In this document: positions 1 through 8,178 of the stretch, piece by piece
Layout of the letters: every line of letters begins with the position of its first letter
How positions within the stretch are numbered: the stretch's first letter is position 1
Assembly: GCF_014837155.1 (NCBI RefSeq)
Contig: NZ_JACYHA010000008.1
Location: 1 to 64,000 of the forward strand
Length of the DNA: 64,000 nucleotides
DNA from: Litchfieldia stipae
Lineage (GTDB): Bacteria; Bacillota; Bacilli; Bacillales; Bacillaceae_L
Reading direction: 5' to 3'
The notes under the pieces: generated by a model
What the model was told of the DNA's origin: nothing
Seen by the model: the letters and a program-made list of their open reading frames with translations, nothing else
Databases searched by the model: none
Made by a program: the position numbers and the translations under genes

Positions 1-54
1 GCACCCTAATTGCACTGATGACAATAGCTATTGTCAAGATGCCAGTAAGGGTGC
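1..54. terminator. Hairpin at the window edge
   Basis: Bases 1-7 (GCACCCT) pair with 48-54 (AGGGTGC), and the loop holds an 18-base palindrome at 19-36 (TGACAATAGCTATTGTCA). It may be a terminator or a small repeat, but there is no clear U-run on either strand and the left flank is outside the window. Bases 55-224 hold no gene that I can support. Confidence 0.35.
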
Positions 55-224
55 TATTTGCTATAATGTTTTGCGTTTATTTCCTTTAAAATCATTGTAC
101 TACCAACGAAATATAGATGCTATTAACTGTGCTAAAATGGATGCTAATCCATATGCTATTTTCAATGTTTCTCCACAAAAACTGAACTACTTATACTTTT
201 GATGAAGGACTTTTTTCTTACAAT

Positions 225-2033
225 TTAGAAGCTCTTCTCAAGCTCATCCACTAATGAACCAACATAAGCAACTGCTTTTTGAATCGGTTCAGGAGTTGTC
301 ATATCAACATTAGCTAACTTCATTAATTCAAGTGGCTTCAATGTACCTCCAGCTTTTAGAGCAGATAACCAACGCTCGACTGCCGGTTGACCCTCAGCTT
401 GAATCGTTTGAGCAGCAGCTGTTGATGCAGTTAGACCCGCTGAGTACGTATATGGATATAATCCCATATAATAATGTGGCTGACGCATCCACGTTAATCC
501 TGCCCCTTCATCAATCTCAACCGCATCCCCCCAGAAATTAGAGAGCAATTCTATCTTTTGTTCACATAAAAGCTTCGCTGTGATAGGTGTTCCTTTTTCC
601 GCTAAGTCATACACTCGACGTTGAAGCTCCCCCTCAAGGACATGAGTGACAAAATTATGATAGTACGTGCCTAATGATTGAAGAATCACCCATCTTCGCA
701 TACGGTCATTATCCGACTTTGCAATAATATGCTGACTTAACAGCATTTCATTCATCGTTGAAGGTGCTTCAATGAAATATCTAGATGGACGAGTGTTAGA
801 AATTCGTTGGTAACGTCCGGCTAAACTGAAATGACCCGCATGCCCTAACTCATGAGCTAATGTGAAGGTATTTCTCATTGAATCGCTCCAAGTCATTAAG
901 ATATATGGATGAACCCCATATGGACTTGAACAGAATGCACCAGATTGCTTTCCAACATTGTCAGCTAAATCAACCCAACGATTGCTTAACCCTTGCTCCA
1001 TAATTTCTAAGTATTCTGGTCCCATTACCTGTAATGATTCAAGGATGAGCTTTGCAGATTCTTCATACGTAATTTCCGGATTGAATTCTGTATCAAGTGG
1101 TGCTTTTAAATCACAGTAATACATTTTCTCAAGACAAAGTACACGTTGCTTTAAATTCGCATAGCGACGCATATGTGGTGCTAATTCCTTTTGAATCGTG
1201 TCTAGCTGATTATGATACATTTCTTTCGTAACTTGTTGATCATGTAAAAGCATATCTGTAACAGACTCAAACTTACGTAAACGAGATTCAGTCACTTGCT
1301 TTTTCACTTCAGTTGCATAAGTTGCCGCATACGTATTTTTATATTTACTCAAGCCATCCACAAACGCATCATAAGCTTTACGACGGAGCTCTGTATTTTC
1401 TGAAGCTTCATATGTTGGGAACGAATTGAACGTTAATGGATGCTCCACACCATCATCTGTCAAAAAAGAAGAAAACTGCATATCAGATGTGATGCTTCTT
1501 TGATATGTCATATAAGGAGCATTAAGAACTTCACCAAATGCAGCTAATACTTCCTCAGCTTCAGGAGAAAGTCGATATGGCTTGGTTTCAAGTAGGTCAT
1601 TTAGTGTTTTTGAAAATTCCTCTAGAACGGGTTCTTCTTGTATATAGGCTTCCATTGTTTCATTTGATAACTCAAGAATCTCTGAGCAAATGAAGGATGT
1701 ACTAGCACCAATCGTTGATAATAGTGAAGCCACGCGTGCTGAATTCGCTTGGTTTGCTGGGTCTGTTCCATCCGCAGATTGGCGCAAAGAAGCGTATGTC
1801 ATGACACGTGTTACTCTTTCACTAAATTTATCTCTAGCAATCAGACAATCTAGCAATGTCTTTGCACTTTCCCCGATTCGCCCTTTATATTGAGTGACTG
1901 TAGAAAGATCATTTGAGATTGCCTCTAATTCACTCTCCCAAGCCGCCTCCGTTTCAAATAAGTCTGATAGATTCCACGTTTGTTCAGTAGGTACCTCCGA
2001 ACGGATGAATGTTTTTTGCTTTACTTCGTTCAT
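225..2033 (-). CDS. pepF: Oligoendopeptidase F (M3 family zinc metallopeptidase)
   Basis: A 602-residue cytosolic zinc peptidase that cuts short peptides, probably in peptide recycling. The M3 active site HELGH begins near residue 394, in the context TLAHELGHAGHF. The N-terminal helical half (about 1-200) matches the PepF lobe, and the length is that of the family. The ATG at 2033 has AAAGGAG about 7 bases upstream, which fixes the start. It reads on the minus strand after the methyltransferase gene at 2192-3388 but is separated from it by a terminator hairpin, so it is probably transcribed alone. In B. subtilis overproduced PepF inhibits sporulation initiation; that role here is inference. 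Confidence 0.95.
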   Translation of the reverse strand: MNEVKQKTFIRSEVPTEQTWNLSDLFETEAAWESELEAISNDLSTVTQYKGRIGESAKTLLDCLIARDKFSERVTRVMTYASLRQSADGTDPANQANSARVASLLSTIGASTSFICSEILELSNETMEAYIQEEPVLEEFSKTLNDLLETKPYRLSPEAEEVLAAFGEVLNAPYMTYQRSITSDMQFSSFLTDDGVEHPLTFNSFPTYEASENTELRRKAYDAFVDGLSKYKNTYAATYATEVKKQVTESRLRKFESVTDMLLHDQQVTKEMYHNQLDTIQKELAPHMRRYANLKQRVLCLEKMYYCDLKAPLDTEFNPEITYEESAKLILESLQVMGPEYLEIMEQGLSNRWVDLADNVGKQSGAFCSSPYGVHPYILMTWSDSMRNTFTLAHELGHAGHFSLAGRYQRISNTRPSRYFIEAPSTMNEMLLSQHIIAKSDNDRMRRWVILQSLGTYYHNFVTHVLEGELQRRVYDLAEKGTPITAKLLCEQKIELLSNFWGDAVEIDEGAGLTWMRQPHYYMGLYPYTYSAGLTASTAAAQTIQAEGQPAVERWLSALKAGGTLKPLELMKLANVDMTTPEPIQKAVAYVGSLVDELEKSF

Positions 2034-2127
2034 TAGAAATCTCCTTTCTGAATATAAAATAAATTAGAAATATTTCGTCTCTCGAAACTATTATATAACT
2101 ACTTAGTCGTTCCTGTATAGAAAAAGA

Positions 2128-2179
2128 TAGAGGCTGTCTCCAAAATGCACTTATTACTCCGCTTTTAGGACAGCCTCTA
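2128..2179 (-). terminator. Rho-independent terminator with GGCTGTC stem
   Basis: Eleven-base arms TAGAGGCTGTC (2128-2138) and GACAGCCTCTA (2169-2179) are followed on the minus strand by TCTTTTTCT. It ends the methyltransferase gene at 2192. The same GGCTGTC/GACAGCC stem core recurs at 10867-10906. Confidence 0.8.
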
Positions 2180-2191
2180 CATGAATGATGC

Positions 2192-3388
2192 TCATGAAAT
2201 TTTCTTTATAAATACAACCTTAAGATAGTTGCCTTCTTTAAATTCTTTGATCGTCTTAAAATCGCTTGGAAGACTAAATTCTTCTAAAAGTTTATATTTT
2301 TGCCCTGTTTGACGAAAGGCTTTTTCAATAAAACTCTTGAACCTGTCCATATCAAAGGTACTACAATTGGAGGAAGCAACGATGATTCCATTCTTCTCAG
2401 TAATAGCAATAGCCTTTTCCAGTAAGTCTGGATAGTCTTTTCCGGCACTAAATGTGTTCTTCTTTGATCGAGCAAAACTAGGTGGGTCCAAGATAACCAT
2501 GTCAAACATCGCTTTTCTTCGAACTGCATATTTAAAATAGTTAAATACATCTTCCACAATGATATCCTGTGATTCGTAATCAATCCCATTCACACTAAAT
2601 TGCTCAATGGTTTTACTTTTACTGCGATTTGCTAGATCGACACTCGTTGTCTTTGACGCTCCTCCGAGTGCAGCAGCTACTGAGAAAGCACCAGTATAAG
2701 AAAATGTATTTAACACTCGTTTTCCTTTGGCATATTTATCTCTAATTGTTTTTCTTACATCTTTTTGATCCAAAAACACGCCAACCATCGCACTTTCATT
2801 TAAATAGACCGCGAAGTTGATTCCATTTTCTTTCACAATCAGTGGGAATTCTGCTCTTTCTCCACCGATAAAATCATCATCTTCAATATAAGTCCCTTTT
2901 TCAGCAAAGCGTTTCTTTTCATAAATCCCTTTGAAGTCCACTAAGTTTGATAGAGACTGGATAACATGGTCTTTGAAATAATAAATGCCCTCACTATACC
3001 AGCTGATTAAATAGTATCCATCAAAGTAATCAATGGTAAATCCGCCTATACCATCTCCTTCTCCGTTGAACACTCTAAAGGCAGTCGTATCATTGTCAGT
3101 AAAATATGAATCTCGATACGCAAGTGCTGCTTTAAGCTTCTTTTCAAAGAATGGTTGGTCAATCTCTTCTTTTTGCTCTCTACTTAAAACCCAACCAATT
3201 CCTTTGTTTTGCTTCCCATAATATCCTTTTGCTATAAATTGATTCTTCTCATCAACTAAATTTATAATGGTTCCTTCTACTTTCACATCTCCCATATTAA
3301 CGACGGCCTCTTTCTTAATAAGAGGAGAACCTGCTTTCAAACTCTTGATATGGGCTGGCTTCACTTTTAAGGAAACGATCTTATTCAT
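2192..3388 (-). CDS. Class I SAM-dependent rRNA methyltransferase (RlmI-like, PUA domain)
   Basis: A 398-residue protein with an N-terminal PUA-like RNA-binding domain (about 1-80), a middle linker domain, and a C-terminal Rossmann methyltransferase domain. The SAM-binding motif appears as NTFSYTGAFS and the catalytic motif as VILDPPSFARSKK. This is the layout of the RlmI/YwbD group, which methylates a cytosine of 23S rRNA at C5. It is followed by its own terminator. The ATG at 3388 has an AGGATG-type ribosome site. Target base and substrate are inferred from the family. Confidence 0.88.
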   Translation of the reverse strand: MNKIVSLKVKPAHIKSLKAGSPLIKKEAVVNMGDVKVEGTIINLVDEKNQFIAKGYYGKQNKGIGWVLSREQKEEIDQPFFEKKLKAALAYRDSYFTDNDTTAFRVFNGEGDGIGGFTIDYFDGYYLISWYSEGIYYFKDHVIQSLSNLVDFKGIYEKKRFAEKGTYIEDDDFIGGERAEFPLIVKENGINFAVYLNESAMVGVFLDQKDVRKTIRDKYAKGKRVLNTFSYTGAFSVAAALGGASKTTSVDLANRSKSKTIEQFSVNGIDYESQDIIVEDVFNYFKYAVRRKAMFDMVILDPPSFARSKKNTFSAGKDYPDLLEKAIAITEKNGIIVASSNCSTFDMDRFKSFIEKAFRQTGQKYKLLEEFSLPSDFKTIKEFKEGNYLKVVFIKKIS

Positions 3389-3437
3389 AATTTCATCCTA
3401 TCATTTGAGTAATTTTCACTGTTTTCTTGTCTTCCGA

Positions 3438-4394
3438 TTATACACCAACAATAACCTCTCGTGCGAACGTCCCTTTTTTTACGATACAACGATCAACGAT
3501 TTCAAAGCCTGAGCTTGTAATAAGATGATCGATTGGTTCAATTGTGACAATGACTACCTTTTTTGAAAACTCTCTTGTACTTTGTAGCATTTCTAACTGT
3601 TCCTCTTCAGTAATGACCGAGCACAAGTTATAAGGCATATCAATAATAGCGACATCATAATTCCCAGTTGCTTCTCTAACATCCCTCAAGGTGACTTCTC
3701 CTGCTAATCCAAAATGTGCAATATTCTCGCGCACTCCAGGTAAAATTAAATGATTAATATCACTACCAACAATGTCAATTCCCATTGATAGAGCTTCCAC
3801 CAGAACAGTTCCAATTCCACAGCATGGATCAATCGCTTTTATTCCATCTGGGTTAGGAACTGCAATATTGGCAACTGCTCTTGCCACTCGAGTGCTAAGT
3901 GCTGTTGAATAATCATTTGGTTTCTTTTGATGCTGTAGCCATATCGCTTCACTTTTATGAAAATCTCCAAACACCCAGCGACCATTTACCTCCATTACAG
4001 CAAAGAGACGATCAGGATTAATTAAATCCGGTTCACCATTTATGAGTAAGCCTACTTCACGTTCAATTTTACGACGATTTTTAAACCCTACTTTCTCAGG
4101 TTCAAGAGGATCATTATTATTCACATATATGACTTTGAAAGTTAAAGTTGCTAACTGCAGCTCTTTGACTTGTTCTTTGAGATCATTTAGTTGTTCAGCC
4201 TCAAAAATAATATCGATTCGGTTTCGTATAAAAGGACTACGACTCGGGTCAATTTTCACTGAGCTTTCTAGGATGCTATTTTGAGTATCTTTCCCAAAAA
4301 GAGAGCGCATCTCTAATGCACACAAGTCGATTTCATCCTTGGTGCATGCATAATAATATATATAAGTCACGTGCTCTCTATTCATTTCGTTCAT
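3438..4394 (-). CDS. TRM11-like SAM-dependent RNA methyltransferase
   Basis: A 318-residue protein. The C-terminal half is a methyltransferase domain with the SAM motif DPCCGIGTVLVEA and the catalytic signature DMPYNLC, a DPPY-type motif used by enzymes that methylate exocyclic amines. The N-terminal half lacks an obvious complete THUMP domain but occupies its place. The layout resembles Trm11/TrmN-type tRNA guanine-N2 methylases, and tRNA is the most likely substrate. Start ATG 4394 with AAGGGG five bases upstream. It ends about 50 bases before the RlmI-like gene, so the two RNA-modification genes may be co-transcribed. Confidence 0.82.
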   Translation of the reverse strand: MNEMNREHVTYIYYYACTKDEIDLCALEMRSLFGKDTQNSILESSVKIDPSRSPFIRNRIDIIFEAEQLNDLKEQVKELQLATLTFKVIYVNNNDPLEPEKVGFKNRRKIEREVGLLINGEPDLINPDRLFAVMEVNGRWVFGDFHKSEAIWLQHQKKPNDYSTALSTRVARAVANIAVPNPDGIKAIDPCCGIGTVLVEALSMGIDIVGSDINHLILPGVRENIAHFGLAGEVTLRDVREATGNYDVAIIDMPYNLCSVITEEEQLEMLQSTREFSKKVVIVTIEPIDHLITSSGFEIVDRCIVKKGTFAREVIVGV

Positions 4395-4439
4395 TCAATC
4401 CCCTTCTATCACTACATCATTTAAGACTTAGTATACCAT

Positions 4440-4456
4440 GTGGTGCCTGACACCAC
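4440..4456. repeat. Short palindrome GTGGTGCCTGACACCAC
   Basis: A 17-base sequence with six-base arms (GTGGTG/CACCAC) and a CCTGA loop, sitting between divergent genes. I recall similar GGTGCCTGACACC palindromes scattered through Bacillaceae genomes. No U-run follows, so it is not a typical terminator. Confidence 0.5.
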
Positions 4457-4558
4457 CCGAACTTTGTCGAAAACCCATAAGTTATGCCTATTAACACTAT
4501 GGCTGTAATAAAAAGTTCACATCTTTATGAACGAATTGTGAAGTTTCTCACATAACCA

Positions 4559-4576
4559 TTGTGAATATGTTCACAA
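4559..4576 (+). promoter_or_regulatory. Rex/Fnr-type operator upstream of doxX
   Basis: A perfect 18-base palindrome, TTGTGAA-TATG-TTCACAA. It fits the Gram-positive Rex consensus TTGTGAA-N4-TTCACAA and also the Crp/Fnr consensus TGTGA-N6-TCACA. A weaker copy (TTGTGAAGTTTCTCACAT) lies just upstream at about 4536-4553. A possible promoter (TTGTGA, 17 bases, TAAGAT) would be covered by the palindrome. Redox or oxygen control of the DoxX gene is inferred. Confidence 0.7.
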
Positions 4577-4639
4577 GGGAGTAAGATACAGACATAGAGA
4601 TAAATAAAAAAAACAAAAACACGCAAGGAGAGGATCAAG

Positions 4640-5164
4640 ATGATCAACAAATTTATTAGAGAAAATCGTATCGCAGCAGGTATTTTAACAGTGATTAGAT
4701 TGTACTTAGGATGGAGCTGGATGACAGGTGGTTGGGGCAAGATAACAGCAGGTGGATTTGATGCAAGTGGATTCCTAAATGCAGCTGTAACAAACCCAGT
4801 CGCAGACAAAGCAACAGGCGCAGCCCTTTATCCAACTTATAATGCATTTATCGAAGGTGTAGCACTTCCAAATGTAGGAATGATTAACTTCTTAATTCCT
4901 TGGGGCGAATTCTTAGTAGGTGTTGGTTTATTATTAGGATGCTTAACAACAGCAGCCATGTTCTTCGGATTATTAATGAACTTTATGTTCATGTTCGCTG
5001 GGACTGTCAGCACAAACCCATTAATGATTTTACTAGGGGTAATTATATTAGCAGCTGGTGCAAATGCAGGTAAATTCGGAGCTGACTACTATGTCCTTCC
5101 ATATTTAAGAACCAAAGTTGCTAAATTTGGGGCAAACAAAAAAGCCCATACGAATGTAGCTTAA
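4640..5164 (+). CDS. DoxX family membrane protein
   Basis: A 174-residue integral membrane protein with four hydrophobic segments. The first carries the DoxX-like stretch LYLGWSWMTGGWGKI; later segments include FLIPWGEFLVGVGLLLG and MFMFAGTVSTNPLMILLG. DoxX relatives are linked to quinone/thiosulfate oxidation in archaea and to redox stress membrane complexes in bacteria; the exact job in Bacilli is not settled. The start ATG 4640 follows AAGGAGAGG. It stands alone, behind a perfect Rex/Fnr-type palindrome and in front of a strong terminator, so it is a monocistronic, probably redox-regulated gene. Confidence 0.88.
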   Translation: MINKFIRENRIAAGILTVIRLYLGWSWMTGGWGKITAGGFDASGFLNAAVTNPVADKATGAALYPTYNAFIEGVALPNVGMINFLIPWGEFLVGVGLLLGCLTTAAMFFGLLMNFMFMFAGTVSTNPLMILLGVIILAAGANAGKFGADYYVLPYLRTKVAKFGANKKAHTNVA

Positions 5165-5175
5165 TAGATAAACTT

Positions 5176-5210
5176 AGACGATTATGAAATTCATAGTCGT
5201 CTTTTTCTTT
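5176..5210 (+). terminator. Terminator of doxX
   Basis: Arms AGACGATTATGA (5176-5187) and TCATAGTCGTCT (5191-5202, one G-U pair) followed by CTTTTTCTTTT. Confidence 0.85.
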
Positions 5211-5300
5211 TGAGATTTGAGCCACTGATTTCAAATATGTTATTCTATTATTTATAAAAACTTCAATTGATTAAATTTAAAAAAGAAAGTTGGAATACTT

Positions 5301-6086
5301 ATGACTGAACGTAGTGTTATTTTCTTTGATATAGACGGAACGTTATTGAACCATGATAAAAAGTTACCTGCTTCTACTAAAGAGGCAATTTCCAAATTAA
5401 AGGAGCTTGGCCATGAAGTGGCAATTGCAACTGGAAGAGCTCCATTTATGTTTGCGGACTTAAGGGAAGAATTAGACATCCATACATATGTTAGCTATAA
5501 CGGTCAGTATGTCGTATTAAATGGTGAGGTATTACACACAAATCCACTAAACATCGATGCACTTGAAAAGTTGACATCAACTGCGTTAGCTAATGAACAT
5601 CCTGTTGTCTTTATGGATCATGAAGACATGAAAGCGAATGTGCCTGAGCACTCATATATTAAGGAAAGCATTGAGACTTTAAAAATTGATCGATTCCCAA
5701 CACATGACCCACATTATTACAATGGACGTGATTTGTATCAAACACTCCTCTTCTGCCCAGAAGGAGAAGAAAAGCAATATGAGCAAGAATTCCAAGACTT
5801 TGATTTTATAAGATGGCACCCTGTTTCTGTCGATATCCTTCCAAGAGGAGGGTCAAAAGCCAAAGGGATTGAAAAAATCATAGAAAAGCTTGGATTTCCA
5901 GAAGATCGCCAATTTGCATTTGGAGATGGGCTAAATGATTTAGAAATGCTCTCAAGTGTGAAGAACAGTGTTGCGATGGGTAATGCTGAAGATATAGTGA
6001 AGGCTGCAGCTAAGTTTGTAACGAAATCTGTTGAAGATGATGGGATTTTACATGGCCTGCAAATGGTTGGGTTGTTAGAGCGCTAA
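5301..6086 (+). CDS. Cof-type HAD-superfamily phosphatase
   Basis: A 261-residue soluble hydrolase. Motif I FFDIDGTL near the N-terminus holds the nucleophile and acid/base aspartates, motif III is the lysine in GGSKAKGIEKI, and motif IV is GDGLNDLEML. A C2-type cap lies between motifs I and III. Cof/YwtE-type enzymes dephosphorylate small metabolites such as sugar phosphates or flavin intermediates; the substrate cannot be read from the sequence. The ribosome site before ATG 5301 is weak (GAAAG). It is convergent with the next gene and ends at a shared terminator. Confidence 0.88.
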   Translation: MTERSVIFFDIDGTLLNHDKKLPASTKEAISKLKELGHEVAIATGRAPFMFADLREELDIHTYVSYNGQYVVLNGEVLHTNPLNIDALEKLTSTALANEHPVVFMDHEDMKANVPEHSYIKESIETLKIDRFPTHDPHYYNGRDLYQTLLFCPEGEEKQYEQEFQDFDFIRWHPVSVDILPRGGSKAKGIEKIIEKLGFPEDRQFAFGDGLNDLEMLSSVKNSVAMGNAEDIVKAAAKFVTKSVEDDGILHGLQMVGLLER

Positions 6087-6124
6087 ATAAATAGAGGGAG
6101 CCAGTGATGGCCCCTCTATTTATT
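6085..6124. terminator. Bidirectional terminator
   Basis: Strong stem AATAGAGGG-GCCA / TGGC-CCCTCTATT with A-rich 5' and T-rich 3' flanks, between the convergent HAD gene and the 6127-7326 gene. Confidence 0.85.
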
Positions 6125-6126
6125 TG

Positions 6127-7326
6127 TTATAAGCATAGTTCTCCAATATTTTTTAATGATGACCCGCCGTCTGTTCTTGTTGCTTCATTGATGCTACCTG
6201 TACATACTCGAATTAAATTTTGTAGGCTACCCTTGATTTTTTTATGAGGAACAATGACTTCTCCCAAAATATCGATTGTTGCGATACTTTCTAATAAAAC
6301 CGTTTCTTCCACATCTTCATCTAACCTCATTTGACCGTTGATGATGAAATTGGTCGGCTGTGTTAACGCCAAAAATTGTTCATTCGACCAGACTTCATCC
6401 CCTTCTATCATAATTACTTGTTGATCATAGGCTAACACTTCGGTTTCTAATAAACTAGAAACTTCAAAGATAAGATCTTCAAGCTGCTCCTGACATATAA
6501 TGACAGATGTTGAATGGATTGAAGCAATCGTTGTACTTAGCAATTCTCTCGTGACATCTTTTTCAATCATGATTGGTTTCTTTGTATATAGTTTTTTATT
6601 TTTGAAACGACGAATAGATCTTGCATTTAATCGGATTGATTTATTTAATACCACGTACCCATTTGGAATAATTTCCAGCTTACAAGCTGTCAATGATGTG
6701 ATTTTTTTGTGTAAGGAAGCTTCTTGATGTTGATAAAGTGAGATCTTACCGTTTACTTCTAATTTCGTTATTTTGACTTCAAACAACTCTAAATCTAAGC
6801 TGTCTTCAACTTTTAAAAGGCCATTGACAACTAACCATTGAGGCTCATTTAAAGAGAAAAGAAATGAATTAGTTAGTGTAAAGGCACCATTCTCATATCG
6901 TGGAAGAGAATTCTCATAAGTAATGATATTTCCTAAGCAGTTTTTAATAACAATATTTACTGCACCAGAGAGATGTGCAGGAACAAAAACATTTCCACTG
7001 ATGATAAGTTGGAGTTCTTTATTTAGTGCTGTACCTTGAAGGTTTTTCTCAAAGGTAACATCCCCACTTATAAATAGAAAAGTTGGTTCAGAAATTGACT
7101 CTAGATATGAGTGGTCAATCGTTATATTACTGTTTAATAGAGAGTAACCTTCTGGGATTTCAGCGCTTCCTCCGATATTACCGATATTTAATTGGGATAG
7201 TAACGGAGCTGTATCTTTACTGTATAGAACCATTCCAACATTCCCAATACTTTCGATTCCTTTAATGCTTTCAGGTGTTGCATTGACAATATTCAATAAT
7301 CCTACATTTCCAATTCGTTGACTCAT
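6127..7326 (-). CDS. Repetitive beta-rich protein of an ECF sigma operon, function unknown
   Basis: A 399-residue protein that I do not recognise. It has no signal peptide and no membrane segment. The N-terminal third contains repeated IGNVG/IGNIG elements (near residues 5, 27 and 47), and the rest is made of short strands alternating with turns in phrases such as VNGLLKVEDSLD, VNGKISLY, ISGDVTF and INGQMRLDED. That pattern suggests a beta-solenoid or bactofilin-like scaffold, which is inference. Its ATG overlaps the sigma-factor stop by four bases (ATGA) and has GAGGAGGAG upstream, so the two are translationally coupled. It may be the main effector or the regulator of the sigma factor; no anti-sigma features are evident. 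Confidence 0.7.
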   Translation of the reverse strand: MSQRIGNVGLLNIVNATPESIKGIESIGNVGMVLYSKDTAPLLSQLNIGNIGGSAEIPEGYSLLNSNITIDHSYLESISEPTFLFISGDVTFEKNLQGTALNKELQLIISGNVFVPAHLSGAVNIVIKNCLGNIITYENSLPRYENGAFTLTNSFLFSLNEPQWLVVNGLLKVEDSLDLELFEVKITKLEVNGKISLYQHQEASLHKKITSLTACKLEIIPNGYVVLNKSIRLNARSIRRFKNKKLYTKKPIMIEKDVTRELLSTTIASIHSTSVIICQEQLEDLIFEVSSLLETEVLAYDQQVIMIEGDEVWSNEQFLALTQPTNFIINGQMRLDEDVEETVLLESIATIDILGEVIVPHKKIKGSLQNLIRVCTGSINEATRTDGGSSLKNIGELCL

Positions 7327-7790
7327 TCGTTCTCCTCCTCAAGTACTTTTCTTAATTTCTTTATCCCTAGATGAAGCTTATATCGAATCGTAGAAGCTGG
7401 TACCCCAAGCTGAGACCCGATTTCTTGACTAGATAGGCCTAACCAATAACGTTTGAAGATAAGATCACTTAATTCATCTGATACATGAGATAATAGTTCA
7501 GCTATCTCAAGATGATTTGTAGCAAATCCCTGTACCGGGAAATCTAAGTCGTCCTCCCACTCCAACAGGCGTTTTTCTTTTCTTCTGTCATCGATGAGTC
7601 GGTTCTTCATTACCCGATAAAACCACGCACGCTGCTTATACACAGGTAAGTCTAAAAGCTGTTCCTCCTTTAACGACTTCACCAAGGCATCCTGGACTAG
7701 ATCATTTGCTTCTTGTTCATGTCTTGCGATTGAACCCGCAAATCGATGAAGATCGTCTTTTAACCTCGTATATAGTTCACTCACTTCCAT
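7323..7790 (-). CDS. ECF-type RNA polymerase sigma factor
   Basis: A 155-residue sigma-70 family protein of ECF size. Region 2 spans about 1-75 (QEANDLVQDALVKSLKE, then RAWFYRVMKNRLIDDRRK), and region 4 spans about 95-150 with the helix-turn-helix GLSSQEIGSQLGVPASTIRYKLHLGIKKLR. There is no regular membrane anti-sigma gene beside it. A promoter CCAACAG-N14-TCGTTATCTAA lies about 50-80 bases upstream and is repeated with identical spacing before the next gene up (8088-8119), which points to autoregulation. It is coupled to the 6127-7326 gene by a four-base overlap. Start ATG 7790 has only a weak ribosome site. Confidence 0.88.
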   Translation of the reverse strand: MEVSELYTRLKDDLHRFAGSIARHEQEANDLVQDALVKSLKEEQLLDLPVYKQRAWFYRVMKNRLIDDRRKEKRLLEWEDDLDFPVQGFATNHLEIAELLSHVSDELSDLIFKRYWLGLSSQEIGSQLGVPASTIRYKLHLGIKKLRKVLEEENE

Positions 7791-7840
7791 GGGACCAACT
7801 CACTTTTTTCTGATAGTAACTCATTTGTTTTATATTACAT

Positions 7841-7872
7841 TTAGATAACGATTCAACGTGACAAACTGTTGG
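7841..7872 (-). promoter_or_regulatory. ECF-type promoter of the sigma gene
   Basis: On the minus strand CCAACAG (7872-7866) and TCGTTATCTAA (7851-7841) are 14 bases apart. The AACA -35 core and CGTT -10 core fit ECF promoters. The start codon is about 50 bases downstream. An identical pair with the same spacing is at 8088-8119. Confidence 0.65.
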
Positions 7873-7906
7873 ATTTTTTTGAAAAGAATTTTAGTCATCT
7901 ATTTTT

Positions 7907-8053
7907 CTAGCCTAAGAATAGCATGAACAGTAGCCAATGTGTCTTGTGTTTCCCTTGTTTATTTAAGCTTTGACGAGCAGCCTGATATTGCTTAGATTCC
8001 TCAAGCAGATGGGAAATATGTTGTCTTGCCCAACTCTCATTTACTGGATTCAT
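7907..8053 (-). CDS. 48-residue protein of the ECF sigma regulon
   Basis: A short reading frame starting MNPVNESWARQHISH at ATG 8053 and ending at TAG 7907-7909. The ribosome site GGGGGATG is four bases from the ATG. The first 38 residues are hydrophilic and helix-prone (HLLEESKQYQAARQSLNKQ), and the last ten (HWLLFMLFLG) are hydrophobic, so the product could be a membrane-tethered peptide. It sits directly upstream of the sigma factor and has its own promoter matching the sigma gene's. Function is unknown; a small anti-sigma, sensor or leader role is possible. The conserved promoter and strong ribosome site make it a real gene rather than chance. Confidence 0.65.
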   Translation of the reverse strand: MNPVNESWARQHISHLLEESKQYQAARQSLNKQGKHKTHWLLFMLFLG

Positions 8054-8087
8054 TTGACATCCCCCATTCTTATTAAATTGGTTTCAA

Positions 8088-8119
8088 TTAGATAACGAAA
8101 CAGAAGGGGAATCTGTTGG
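8088..8119 (-). promoter_or_regulatory. ECF-type promoter of the 48-residue gene
   Basis: CCAACAG (8119-8113), 14 bases, TCGTTATCTAA (8098-8088) on the minus strand, the same elements and spacing as 7841-7872. The spacers differ completely, so the shared blocks are not explained by a recent duplication. Confidence 0.65.
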
Positions 8120-8123
8120 AGAG

Positions 8124-8156
8124 AAAAAAATAAGAGATGGCTAAATACCATCTCTT
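8124..8156 (-). terminator. Terminator of the kinase-STAS gene
   Basis: Arms AAGAGATGG (8132-8140) and CCATCTCTT (8148-8156), followed on the minus strand by TATTTTTTT. Confidence 0.85.
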
Positions 8157-8178
8157 GATTTTGAATGACTACTATTAT

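Noticed and set aside
1690-1893. Open frame on the plus strand inside pepF
   Set aside because: Antisense to a well-supported gene, no ribosome site and no recognisable product.
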